Shown: piece by piece, positions 24,496-35,515 of the stretch
How the letters are laid out: each line of letters starts with the position of its first letter
Numbering within the stretch: position 1 is the stretch's first letter
Assembly: GCA_035041965.1 (NCBI GenBank)
Contig: JAPYMA010000263.1
Coordinates: 124,001-188,000, forward strand
Origin: Anisakis pegreffii
Lineage: Eukaryota > Nematoda > Chromadorea > Rhabditida > Anisakidae
DNA length: 64,000 nucleotides
Direction: 5' to 3'
Program-made: the position numbers and the translations under genes
Notes under the pieces: generated by a model
Seen by the model: the letters and a program-made list of their open reading frames with translations, nothing else
What the model was told of the DNA's origin: nothing
The model's database searches: none

Positions 24496-24640
24496 CATAC
24501 TAGTGCTCGTTTGTGATGTCATCACACCGTTCGTATCATCACAAACGAGTTGCTTGTGATGATACGAGTCGGACGTATGTACACGTGAGGTACCGGGTTT
24601 AGAAGTTCACAGATTCAATCAAGAATCGAGCACTAGTATG
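24496..24640. mobile_element. 145-bp palindromic element at the 3' end of fukutin-like copy I
   Basis: Ends are inverted repeats: CATACTAGTGCTCG on the left and CGAGCACTAGTATG on the right. Internal arms TCGTATCATCACAAACGA and GTGATGATACGAGTC are also complementary. The stop codon of the gene lies inside the right end. The same element is present in the other two copies. Confidence 0.65.
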
Positions 24641-27600
24641 TTTGGTAAGCTTGCTTCAATTCCTCATCACTATACGTTCCAGTCACCTCGACGTTATGTG
24701 GCGATGAGTTCCAGGTATAATTCGATGAATCCCAATTTTTTGTCCAACTTTCACCGTAATCCGCCTAAATGCAGTCAAATTACCGAGAAAATTATATGAA
24801 TGAAATAGTCTTAATATGAAGTTATAGGAGTCGTTTGAATGCATTCGATATTTTTTAAGTGATAGCATCATGTTGATGAATTCCAGAACATTTTCTCGTT
24901 GTGTTCATCGGAACAAAATGGAAAATATTTTGTTGACTACAAGATATCTTGTTCTCATTCGTTGAACGATTTCGGGCTGTGCACTGATTGTGAGTTTTCG
25001 CATGGGCATTGATATCAGCACATGATGCGCTGAAAAGTTAAAACTGGAAATGAGTATTTTCATAGATGAAAGGACTCACTTGTAAGATGCTAATGGCATT
25101 ACAAGGTACATACATCAAATGATCCAAAAGCACTGTAGCGCACGCTTTCTTTGTGAGAGGATAAACGAATCTGTAAAGGTGGTTGCTTGAAATCTATTAA
25201 TATCACATGATTATTTGATGCATATATCATAAAGCTCTGCTATGTTACTCTATCATTCACTAATAAGCCATATTCCAAATTGATATCAGCTATCAATGAT
25301 TTGATAACGAAATGAAACTTGCTTGTGGCACAGTGTCTGAGCAGTTTTTTTCAGTTACAAGAAGTTTTTGAACGATCAATATGCTCACCGATATCGCTGT
25401 TTTCCACCAAGACCACCTATCCATGAGCTGTTATGATCATTGTACAAGAAGAAAATGTCCACAGGCGTTTCATTTAAGAGCACTTTAAGTTCGAGTAACG
25501 CCTCTGGCTAAAAGTAACCTTTCTGCTAGAAGAAACGCGTACACTGCTGTCTGACCGAACAATTCCATACATTAGTTCGAAATTCGGTCGGAGTTCTTTT
25601 TAGAATCATTCAGGAAAGTTTAAAGATCCATAAAAGACGATTGTATATAAACCTTATTGAGACGTTCGTGCATTCGCATGAAATCCGTCTTCTGAATATC
25701 TTCAATCATACCGTCGTAGTATTCACTGGCAAAGAATGCGAAATCGATGCCAGTTGTATGACGAATGAAGCCGCATTCTCTCATCCAACCTGCAATCAAA
25801 ATCATTTGATGAATATTTGAACATTTCTTTGGAATGATTTCGTCATGTTGTACATTGAAATATTATTATATCATGTCTACATCACTTATACCTTCACTAT
25901 CGTTTTGTCGTTACTAAAATCGTTGTATACATATTTATTCCCACAGAAAGCATTGAAACCTAAAAGAGTTCCACCATTCAGCATCGGTGTTGCGCCATGC
26001 ACCATTGCCCAATTCCTTAGTTTGCTCAATGAAACGATGACGTTCGGAGCAAAATTTGGTTCATCCTTGAAAACGTGGGGATATTGTTGTCGAAATTGAA
26101 GGGACATTTGCCGATCACAGGCAATGAATCGACTCCTGAGGATCGCACGTATGAATAATAGATCATTCTTCGGTATTTGAAGTGTGGCATTGTTCACAGT
26201 TGCAGGAATAGTTTCAAACCTAAAGAATTGTTGGAATTTTTCTCCAGCGACAGAGGTGAAAACAGAACTGATTTGGTCCAGCTGGGAATAAAAAAACAAT
26301 CTTATTGCATATCTAGTTTAATCAATTTGAGATATTCCGCTTTGACTGAACCATTCAGTCACATTACGGAATTTAATTCAACTAAATCAGAGTCGCCCAA
26401 TGAGCACGTTGGAGGAATATCAGTGGCTTCTTAAAGAGCGTGAATGTGCTCCATAAAAAGTAAATGATTTGGGTGGTAAAAATGCGAATTCAACTGACAT
26501 CGGCACCAATCGAGTGACATTTTTCAAATTGAATTCATAGAAGTCGTTATTAGGGGAGCGTTTAAATGCGATAATGCGTATGTTCGGCTGCGATTCGGAT
26601 AGCAAAAGGTTGCCGTGCAGATCAAGATCAGGTGAAAGCCCTCTGCTAACGATTGCTGCTTCCTGAAATGGCACAACTTCGAAACGAGACGATTCCTATC
26701 AACAGCATTTCACAGTTACAATGCATCGAATTTCGAATGTGACGAATTAACTCCTCATTTTATTATAGCCGATGTTACTAGGGATTCCGATTTGGTTAGT
26801 GTCGACATGTTCGTCGAATGCGTCAGTGAGTTGTGAGGATTGAACAGACTCAAGATTGCGATGAGTTTATGAATGATTACGAAAACTTCTTACGAGTTCA
26901 GCAATCTGAAGGTCACCATCGACCGAGTGCGCAAAGAGAATCGTGTTCTCTTCAGTTACTTCATCCAGAGTTTCAGCGCCAATGTCGGTTAATAAATGCA
27001 TCTCTTGAATGAGGTAATTGATAAGACATTCTATCAATTCCAGTGTCAATTCTACTTGTGACCATAACAGATCGGACCAGTGACATTTCGTTGTTTTGAT
27101 CTTATCATTGTTCTAATCGCGGGTCATAATAAATACTAATGGGTATTCCGATGTGGTTGTTGTCTGTATTTTCGGGACAAATAAATGAACTCTCATCCTA
27201 TTTCACTAGGTATTCCGATTCGATTATTGTCTACAGTTATGGTTTATGATTGTGGATAGAAAAACAAAAAAATACCATTTTTGATAAACAGCAAGTAACG
27301 CAGATCGATGAGAATAAGTGGTGACGGGGACAGCTCAAGAGTTGATAAATTATGGGGAAGGATATCATTTAAATTGACAGATGGTGGCAAGATTCCTTGA
27401 GAACTTGGCGCACTTGAAGCTGATGATGGGTGCAGTTCACGAGTCGATGAATTCTGCGGAAGGATATCATTCAAACTGACAAGTCTTGAAGGGCTTGTTT
27501 GGGAGCTCGATGCGAAATGGATTGGTTTGTTGCGATCCACAAATGATAAATTTGTGTTGTTGCGATCAACAAATGATATATTTGTGTTGTTGCGATCAAC

Positions 27601-27918
27601 AAATGATATATTTGTGTTGTTGCGATCAACAAAAGATATATGTGCATTGTTGTTGAATTCGATTCCTTGAGAACTTGGCGCACTTGAATCGTTTATGCGG
27701 GCTGCTTTATACTAAAAAGTGAGTGTTATGATGCTCGGTGTAACGAATAAAAAATCTTTCATGAAAAATCAATGTTAACGGTTGTTCACGGATGTCGAAC
27801 TGCAAAAGAGTAGAAGACCCACCGAGTAATTATGCATATTTTTCCTATGTATCCATGCAATAAGCATGAATGGAGTAAACGCTGCAGCAATTAAGAGCCA
27901 TTGAAAAACAATTTTCAT
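24633..27918 (-). CDS. Fukutin/LicD-family transferase, copy I
   Basis: Type II membrane protein of the fukutin/LicD nucleotidyltransferase-like family; animal fukutins act in the Golgi on glycan phosphodiester linkages. Exons: 27823-27918, 27276-27711, 26894-27054, 26662 down to about 26440, probably 26368-26429, 25960-26281, 25653-25789, 25389-25507, 25080-25170, 24633-24764. Exon 1 is the membrane anchor (MKIVFQWLLIAAAFTPFMLI). Exon 2 is a Ser/Pro-rich stem with 10-residue repeats (NNTNISFVDR) and two LNDILPxN motifs. The catalytic region reads MLNGGTLLGWMRECGFIRH, then DIFFLYND, VPCNAISIL and DYGESWTKNW. Odd points: the usual DxD is GID (first Asp replaced by Gly), and the exon 4 junction cannot be closed in phase. 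The donor for exon 2 (phase 1) fits only a weak acceptor, CACAAG. Possibly expressed but catalytically compromised. Confidence 0.75.
27542..27661 (-). repeat. In-frame 30-bp minisatellite in exon 2 of copy I
   Basis: Four tandem 30-bp units (GTGTTGTTGCGATCAACAAA type on the + strand) encode NNTNISFVDR repeats on the - strand. Copy II has only one unit at the matching place, so the array expanded or contracted after the duplication. Confidence 0.85.
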
Positions 27919-28340
27919 GTCGACATGATGAACAATTGTCATATTGAGAAATAATTTTCGTTGATAAATAATTTCCTGAAACTGTCACTTGAGTTAGCTT
28001 GTGAATCCGGTGAAAATCTGCTTTGAAGAGGTTTGGTTGTGACTGAGGCATCGAACTCGTTTGGAATGACTGCATTCAATCTGACTGTGCGTTTAAATTC
28101 ATTTAGAATTTTGGTTGTGAGACTCTCGTGTTAATAAGTGTCAATGAGGCAAATGAATGCAGCGCAAGTTGATAAAGATGATGCAAATAACTTGAAGCGA
28201 ATACCAATATTAAGGTTGAAATCGTACTTATTTATGGATATCAACAGCTATTTGTCACAATTGATTTGGTGAACCTCGCAATCGCGTTGCCTTGGCACCA
28301 GTCTCGATTGTATCACACCTCAAAGTTCGGTACTTTAACC

Positions 28341-28984
28341 TTGATATTGAAACTATTGAATGTCGATACTATCATTCAATAACGACACTATTATCCGGAA
28401 AGATAATATCACATTACAAATTCGCGTAAACTGATAAATCTGACACAGAAAAGCTGTTTGTTCTTCCACTTAAAAAAGTGCAGATCTCTAGGTTCAGGTA
28501 ACGAAGAATCACACCTAACAAGAAACACGAAACCGCTCAAGGGAAAAAAATAAAGAAATAATAAATCAATTACGATTAATAGGAACAAACGATTGAAACA
28601 AAAAATTTGGATGAGATACTGTCGTGCTGACGTGGACGAATTATTTTTGTCAGTGTTGAGACTGCTGCAACAGCGTCCGGATAGATTGCTTTTCTCAATT
28701 ATTCGCGATTTCTTTGGTTTCATAAAATTTTAGAAATGATCTGAAGCACTTTTTGCGCTGCGAAAGCAGATCTAGGTTTCGTTGGATGGCAACTAATTAG
28801 CCTGGAGTACCTGTGGGGGAGCGAAGTGGCTGGAGGGACGGGGGTGGGGGGGGGGCACCGAACGAAAAATCGGGCTGCAGAAATGTCGGAGACCCCGATG
28901 AGGATCCCGTTTCATGAAGAAAACTAAACTGGAAGTTTAAAAGTAGGGAAAAAAGAAGGTGAAACAATAGGAAGATGCGAATGC
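28341..28984. other. Interval between duplicated blocks
   Basis: No supportable gene. The 104-codon - strand frame at 28409-28723 has one hydrophobic stretch but no splice partner or known motif. A GGGGGTGGGGGGGGG-like run lies at about 28845. Confidence 0.35.
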
Positions 28985-29560
28985 GTTAGTATGATATAAT
29001 CATACGGTAAAAGATCCTGCGAAAAAAATATTGCCATGACACGATGCAATAATCGAAGGACTCAAGCATATTCGAGGCACACTTCGGTAAGGATATCGCG
29101 ACTTGTATCTATCATCAGCAGTATCTTCAGTGCAAAGTTCCGTGATATGTGATGTTCGTCAACGGAAATATTTGGTTATTGAATTTTTTGTGAAAATGAT
29201 AAAGATAAGCAGACAATTGCTAGTAAATAATTAACGGAGACTGACGTTATGTGAACGATTGGAATGTACGATATGCTGTGGTCAAGCGATTGTCAAGGAA
29301 ATCAGAAAGGAATGGACCAGCAAGGTGATGAAAACTTGTTGCATTCATCCGCCAATTAATGCACTCGGCAACGGCTTATCATAGACAGGGTGATGGTCTA
29401 AGCGGATCTGATGTGCGATTACTAGAGGGACTGAACCCCGATTTCATGGAACGTTTGTGAAGATAACTGCAGGAACATTTAGGCATCAGTACCTCAAGAC
29501 GAGGCACAAATATTGTCTTCTATCATGACAATGGTTTCATTGTTATCAGTGATGGTTTCA
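28985..29560. repeat. Diverged copy of duplicated block X
   Basis: Shares ordered landmarks with 29845-29994 plus 34279-34740 and with 47062-47670: ATAATCGAAGGACTCAAGCA, GTGATATGTG, TGTTGCATTCAT and GATCTGATGTGCGA. More diverged than the other two. It keeps the B-box-like GGGGTTCAGTCCCTC on the - strand near 29440. Confidence 0.6.
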
Positions 29561-30186
29561 TTCACAGTCAGCCATATACAATCGTATGAAAATCAATCAA
29601 AATACAATATACTGCATTTTCTGGACTAAATGGCGCACTTCAAAGCCTTTAATTTTCTCAAAAAACGACAGTGCGCCTTACAATTCGTACCGCCTCATAT
29701 ATGAATGTATATAGTGTTGGTTGATGTTTATTCATCCTTTCCACGAGGAACAATAGGAGGAAGACGAAAAAATAGGAAGGGAGACGGTAAAAGAAGAAGA
29801 AACGGAAGTATTACTTATGATAGAATCAAACGGTAGAAGAAAAATGTTGGTTTGATACGATTAAATAATCGAATGACTCGAGCATATTCCAAATACAATC
29901 AGTCGACGATATTACAGATCGGAACTAATATTAGCAGCATTCTCGTTACAAGCTTCAGTGATATGTTGTGTCTGCTAAAGGGAATATTTATTTATTAGGT
30001 CTAGTAGAAAGTTCCCGGGCAGCTGCGCTGGCAAACCGATATAATGGAACATTGCGTTTTATTGTAGAGCTCTTGTATCTAGTGTTACATATCTTTTTGT
30101 AGACCATTTTCTCCACTTTCTGAATATACCCATACCTTCTCTTCGTGTTTTCAATTTGGGGACTTTTGGAGCATTAAGCCAGGGCA

Positions 30187-31170
30187 ATGAATAAGACTAT
30201 AATTCGCAGAATTATACTTTATGAGTTCAAACTCGGTCGTTCGAGCAGGGAGGTGGCGGCTAATATCAACAAAGCATTTGTGAGGGGAACGACTTCCAAA
30301 TCCAAAGTTGGGGATTGATTCAAGAAATTCGCCGCTGGAGAAATAAATATCGAAGATGGACCGAGGTCAGGTCGCCCTTCCGACCTCAACAACAACGAAA
30401 TGAAAGAGGTGGTGGAGTCGGATCTCACTCAGTCGCAGGTGCAGATGGCGGATAAACTTGGTGTCTGCCAAAGAACTGTCCCAACCCACCTGCGACAAAT
30501 GGGAAAGGTCAAGAAGTTGGATCGCTGAGTTCTGCATGAACTGGACGACGCGCAGCAATTCAGACGTTTGGGAATTTGTTCTTCATTGCTGCTCAGAAAC
30601 AACAGTGGTCCATTCCTTGTTCATATTATTAGCGTGGATAAAAAGTGGATTGAATATTATAATCGGCGGGTGTCCGCTCAATGGTTGGACGTAGGTAAGC
30701 CACCAAAAAGGATGCCAAAACTGACACTCCACCCACTGAAAATCATGCTCATCGTTTTCTGGTGTACCACCGGTGTGGTGCATTTCGAACTCCTTGGACG
30801 TGGACAAACCATTGACGCCAAATACTACTCTCATACACTTGAGAAAGTTGTTGAGAATAAGGCCAGCACTGATGAATAGAAGTGGTCCGATCTTTTTGCA
30901 AGATAACGCCAGACAACACGTTGCAAGAGCAATGTTTTAAGAAAAATTCACGAATTAGGTTTTGAGATTCTACCTCACCCGCCTTACTCTCCGGACCTTT
31001 CGCCAACAGATTATCATCTTCTCAAAAACCTGGAACTTTTCCTGCGTGGGAAGAACTTCCCAAATGAGATGGTACCAAAAGCTGACGTCCGTCGAATTTT
31101 TGATTTGAGGGACCCCGGTTTTTGAGCTACGGGGATAAAAGCCCTGGTCTCACGTTGGCAACGTTATGTG
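30187..31170 (+). pseudogene. Mariner transposase pseudogene
   Basis: Begins MNKTIIRRIILYEFKLGRSS, the helix-turn-helix N-terminus. DGPRSGRPSDL and KLGVCQRTVPTHLRQMGK follow. Catalytic region: SVDKKWIEYYN (first Asp) and LQDNARQH (second Asp). Two in-frame TGA codons replace the conserved Trp of D-W-F-K and of L-D-R-W. The frame is lost after KASTDE (near 30877) and again further on. The VVHFELLGRGQTID segment is well kept. Not functional. Confidence 0.88.
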
Positions 31171-31266
31171 GAGGCGAATGCTTTTTATTTTGAATTAAAA
31201 TGTCGATTTTGGACCGAGTTATGAAACTTTGAAATTTTGTGTCTAACTGCCCGGGAACTTTCTACT

Positions 31267-34256
31267 GGAATACTGGAATACTGGAATCGGCCAGGCTATC
31301 GAACGTTGTTGACGTTGCTGGCCACAATGCGTTTCCAATCAGTCCTCGACCTTGCTTTCCTTTGCCAGGTCTTACCAATCGCCTTGTCGATCTCGTCTCG
31401 CCACCTTTTTGGAGGTCTTCCGAGCGGTCGTTTTTGTTCTCGGGGGTACCATTCTAGAATTGCTCGGGTCCACCTGTTGTCATTCATTCGAGCTACGTGG
31501 CCTGCCCATCGTAGCTTCTGTTTCCTATACTCTGTGATTACGTCGCTTATCCCAGTTCTCCGGCGTATCTTTTCGCATCGGATGTGCTCACGCAACGATA
31601 TTCCTAACATACATCTCTCCATTGCCCTCTGTGTTGTTATAAGTCGTTGTTCTTCTGTTTTTGTCGTTGCCCACGTTTCGCATGCATAGAGCATCGCGGG
31701 CAAGACTGTGCTGTTATACAGATGGGCACGAAGAGATCCATCAATTTTGGCCTTTAGCACATCCTTTATCGAGTTGAACGCCTTCCATCCGGATCGTATT
31801 CTTTGAGCTAGTTCGGGCTTCAAATCTCGGTCCATATTCACCAGTTGCCCCAAATAGGTATATTCTTTCACTTCTTCAATTACATCGCCTTCCACCACTA
31901 TTTGGCCCGCAGGAGTGATATCTGAGCGCATGAATTTAGTTTTCATGCGGTTGAGTTTGAGGCCGACGGCGGCACTTTTGGTGCTCAGCGTCGTCAGCAT
32001 GGCCTGGAGCTCCTTAGTGGATTCAGCGATGAGCACGATGTCATCTGCGAATCGAAGATGATTCAGAATTTCACCGTTGATACTGATACCACCATCCCAG
32101 TCGATGTCTCGAAGAACCATTTCGAGGCATGCCGTGAAAAGTTTCGGGGAGATTGTATCCTCTTGTTTGACACCCTTGTTTACTGGGACTGTTACTGGTG
32201 TCGAAAGTAAGTTGATATCTGTGGTACAGTTGGTGTTTGCCTCTTTGAGGAGATTGATGTACTGGGCCGGGATACCTTGTTCATGGAGAGACGTTAGCAC
32301 TGCGTTAATCTCGACGCTATCAAAGGCCTTTTCGTAGTCGACGAAAGCGACACATAGGGGTAGTTTGTATTCGTTTGCCCTCTCTATCAGTTGTGTCAGG
32401 GTAAATATATGGTCCATCGTGCTGTAGTTTTTGCGAAAGCCTGCCTGCTCTCTAGGTTGTTGGTAATCGAGATCGGTTAACAATCTCGTTACGATGATTT
32501 TAGTGAATAGTTTGTAGATTTGAGACAGGAGGCAAATGGGACGATAATTCTTTAGATATTCCTTATCGCCCTATTTATACAGCAAAATGGTATTTGACCC
32601 TTTCCACTGAGAGGGTATTTTGCCCTGCTTCAAGTAGATGTTGAACCTTGTCGCAAGGGCTTTCCAGAATGTTTCCCCAGCGCTCCTGATCATTTCTGAT
32701 GTTATTCCGTCTTTACCAGGAGCTTTGCCGCTTTTTGTCAGATGAAGAGCACTTTCGATCTCGTTAACCAGTATTGGTAGCACGTCATCTATTGCCTTTG
32801 GTGACGGGGGAGTGAACAATAAGGATGACTTGAAAAGATTCGTGTAGAAGTTTCTGCAAACCTCCTCCATTCCTCTTTTGTCAGTCACCGTCTGTCCATC
32901 GTTGTCTTTTAGTGCCGTCACCTCCCTTCTATATTGTGCCATTTCTCGTCGGCATTTTTTTATGCTTTTGCCTTTCTCAGCGACTTTCAGCAGTTTTCTT
33001 AATTTGTACTTCTCGAGGTCTTCCTTCAGATGCTGCCTGATGGCTTTACATAAGATGGAATACTCGACGAGGTCTGTTTTGTTTCTTTTCAAGGATTTCC
33101 GTCTTTCCATTAATCTCTTCGTTTCCTCAGAGATTCTGTCATCCTTGAGTTGCTGTTGGTCGACTTTAGCCTTCCTAAAGCATGCTTTTAGCTTGGTGAT
33201 TAGCGAGTCGTAGTCTTTGTCAATCTCTTCAATCTGATCCCAGTTTTCTTTCTTGATGGCGTCTTGCAATACCATCTCGTCGAAGGCCTTGATGCGTTGG
33301 TGTTTCATTGAGATATGCAGCGCTTTCTTCTCTCTTTTCTTGTCGATGACGATTTTCGCCCGAACTAAACGATGGTCGCTGCCGGTGTTGAAGGGAGCCA
33401 CGACAGAGACGTCTTGAAGTAGTCGCCTTCTGTCGATCATGATGTAGTCGATTTCGTTTCGGTACTGAGCATTCGGAGCTATCCATGTCCATCTTTTCGC
33501 TGGTCTTTTTTTGAACAGGCTGTTGCCAATGTAGAGTTTATTCGTCTCGGCAAAGGTTATTAAGCGTTCTCCTCTTTCGTTTCTTTCTCCTAGTCCAAAT
33601 TTTCCAATATATTGTTCTCCTTGCCACCCTTTCCCAACCTTTGCGTTGAAATCGCCCATGACGATGGTGTATGTGGATTTTTTAGTAAGAGCCGTTTCCA
33701 GCTTCTGGTAGAATTCTTCAACCTCATCGTCATCAACAGAGTTTGTTGGGGCGTAGGCCTGGATGATTTTGAGGGTGGCCTTTCCTGATACTTGAACTTT
33801 TAGAACCCCTATTCTTGATGACAGAATATTGCACGAGACTATTTTAGAAGCCCATCCTTTACTTACGATGAACCCAATACCTCCGACTGTTCGAGTACCA
33901 TCTCCTTTGCCCAATCTCACGGCGCTCCCATCGTTCCATCTGACGTTGAGTTCTTCTTTTCGACGTGTTTCACAGAGCCCCAGAACGTCGCATTTAATTT
34001 TCTTCAATTCCTCCATCAAGTGGGTCAGTCCGGTCCTCCCTGCCAATGACCTGCAGTTATAGGTGCATACGGCTAGGGTTGTTTTTCGATGTTGCGACGG
34101 CCTGTCCGAACCTGAGATTCTTAGCAGCCTCTGGACTCTCGAATCCCGTCCCGCCGTCGTAGCACGGTTCGATTGCCCTGCAGGGTACTGAGGCCCGTTT
34201 TCTTGCATTGTTTTAGCCATTTGTGACGCCATCCCGCTGGCTAGGCGGGCAGGCCA
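31267..34256 (-). mobile_element. Near-complete RTE-clade retrotransposon inserted in the mariner
   Basis: The 2,990-bp insertion is flanked by a 14-bp direct repeat GGGAACTTTCTACT (31253-31266 and 34257-34270), which is mariner inverted-repeat sequence. The 3' end (left, because it is on the - strand) is a short tandem CAGTATTC tail with no poly-A, as expected for RTE elements. The 3' UTR is only about 30 bp. Confidence 0.93.
31296..34232 (-). pseudogene. RTE polyprotein (endonuclease + reverse transcriptase), one stop codon
   Basis: A single frame of about 978 codons from ATG at 34230-34232 to the stop at 31296-31298, interrupted once by a TAG at 32571-32573 (after ILLYK, before GDKEYLKNYRPICLL). 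Endonuclease domain at roughly residues 50-290: TYNCRSLAG, LGLCETRR, VMGDFNAKVGKGW and GSDHRLVRA. RT domain from about 480: NYRPICLL, EQAGFRKNYST, VDYEKAFDSVE, GVKQEDTISPKLF and FADDIVLIAES. The C-terminus has RWAGHVARMNDNRWT. With just one nonsense mutation it is a young insertion. The N-terminal part is the sort of sequence often mis-annotated as craniofacial development protein 2. Confidence 0.93.
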
Positions 34257-34278
34257 GGGAACTTTCTACTAGACCTAA

Positions 34279-35034
34279 TATTAAATTCTTATGAAAACTA
34301 TGCTTTTCACACAGCTGAAAGTTAAACAGTTGCAATAACGTTTCGTTGCAAATGATTAATCCAGATTGATACGGCAAAAGCAACTGGAACATATGAAATG
34401 TTGCCGTCAAAAGGTTGTGGGGGAAAATCAGTAAGGAGGACACCAACAACGTGATGAAGACCTGTTGCATTCACCCGTCCATTTACGCACTAGGAAACGC
34501 CGCATCATAGACAGTGACGTTCTATGCGGAGCTGATGTGCGAGCACGAGGAAATGAACCACGCCTTCGTCGAGTGGCAACGAAGACCACTGCCACTGCAC
34601 TAAACCACATTTTTAGAACTCTGATGTGTTCAAGACCCAACACACAAGCTGATATTATAGCAAATCGTATCTATTGCAGAGTTAGAGTCCCAATCGAATT
34701 TCTGCAAATCTTTCAGTGTATGAGCAATTTACCGGTTAAATAATCACATGATAAGTCCTGATGGCACAGATTATTGCCATACGGTTGTTGCTGATGATTT
34801 CATTTATCACTGCAATTCATTGTTCTTATCAGCACACATCAGCAATCCTTGTAGTTTTTAGTACGGGTACATATTAGTACATTTACGTGGTGATTTGATT
34901 ACAGGCAAGAATTTCATGAAGTATTTGGCTTTGGTTTAGAATTTTTTTGGAATTGAGGATCATTTACATTTTTTTATAGTAGAGATAATTGCACATAGGA
35001 TAGTTGTTGACACCGTGAGTCGTCGTTGCATTTC
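34279..35034. repeat. Block X, second copy (right part after the mariner)
   Basis: Continues the sequence interrupted at 29994. Aligns with 47219-47975. An exon-like conserved frame (34465-34743, ending PIEFLQIFQCMSNLPVK) is also preserved in 47403-47681, but the third copy does not keep it and it overlaps the tRNA-like sequence on the other strand, so I do not call a protein. Confidence 0.8.
34541..34608 (-). tRNA. tRNA-Gly-like sequence, probably a pseudogene or SINE head
   Basis: On the - strand an A-box-like AGTGCAGTGGCAG, the tRNA-Gly anticodon loop TTGCCAC (anticodon GCC) and a B-box-like GGTTCATTTCC occur in the right order and spacing. Compared with a normal tRNA-Gly there are extra bases in the D arm and about four after the anticodon loop, so the cloverleaf is disturbed. 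Paralogues lie at 47479-47546 and, in part, near 29440. Confidence 0.35.
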
Positions 35035-35370
35035 AGCATTGGATTATAATCATCGACTGAGGCAAAACAACGAAGTGGAGAAAATTCTCTTCACTCGCTA
35101 AATCCGTTCGGTGATGCCAGAACGGTGCAAAATTTCAAACCCATCAGTACATGACAAATGGCAATAGCAGTCTCTTTTTATTTGCACAGTGGAACAATTA
35201 TTGTCGTTGCGAAACAAAAGTTCGGAATTTTATGATTTGAAGGCAACTACTTTCTTGAACATCAAATCAGATACGATTCAATTACTCTGAAATACAACTA
35301 CACTTCATTTACAAATCGAAAATTTCAATGAAATTCAAAATTTTGATCCAATTGTTGGATGACAGATCAA

Positions 35371-35515
35371 CATACTAGTGCTCGTTTGTGATGTCATCAC
35401 ACCGTTCGTATCATCACAAACGAGTTGCTTGTGATGATACGAGTCGGACGTATGTACACGTGAGGTACCGAGTTTAGAAGTTCACAGATTCAATCAAGAA
35501 TCGAGCACTAGTATG
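35371..35515. mobile_element. 145-bp palindromic element, copy II
   Basis: Same element and same position as at 24496-24640, with both CATACTAGTGCTCG and CGAGCACTAGTATG ends intact. Confidence 0.65.

Larger units (their letters stand above)
24161..28340. repeat. Segmental duplication block Y, copy I
   Basis: Aligns with 35035-39530 (copy II) and, for its left half, with 44885-47059 (copy III). Long stretches between I and II, for example about 26300-27480 versus 37496-38680, look essentially identical. The block carries the fukutin-like gene. Confidence 0.9.
29995..34278 (+). mobile_element. Mariner transposon, interrupted by an RTE element
   Basis: The left terminal inverted repeat starts TTAGGTCTAGTAGAAAGTTC at 29995 and the element ends CTAGACCTAA at 34278; the two ends match for 28 bp. 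A TA duplication flanks it (29993-29994 and 34279-34280). The unoccupied paralogous site at 47217-47218 has a single TA in the same context. Removing the RTE insertion and one copy of its target duplication gives 29995-31266 plus 34271-34278, 1,280 bp, the usual mariner length. Confidence 0.93.

Noticed and set aside
24900..24995. Extra exon of the fukutin-like gene after the acceptor TTTTCAG before CGCATCATG
   Set aside because: In the required phase it hits TGA after four codons; joining 25080-25170 directly to 24633-24764 is in phase and gives family-like sequence.
31237..34062. Open frames on the + strand across the RTE element
   Set aside because: Antisense shadows of the RTE polyprotein.
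34465..34743. Protein-coding exon conserved in 47403-47681
   Set aside because: Conservation is explained by recent segmental duplication, it is not kept in the third copy, and the tRNA-like sequence overlaps it.
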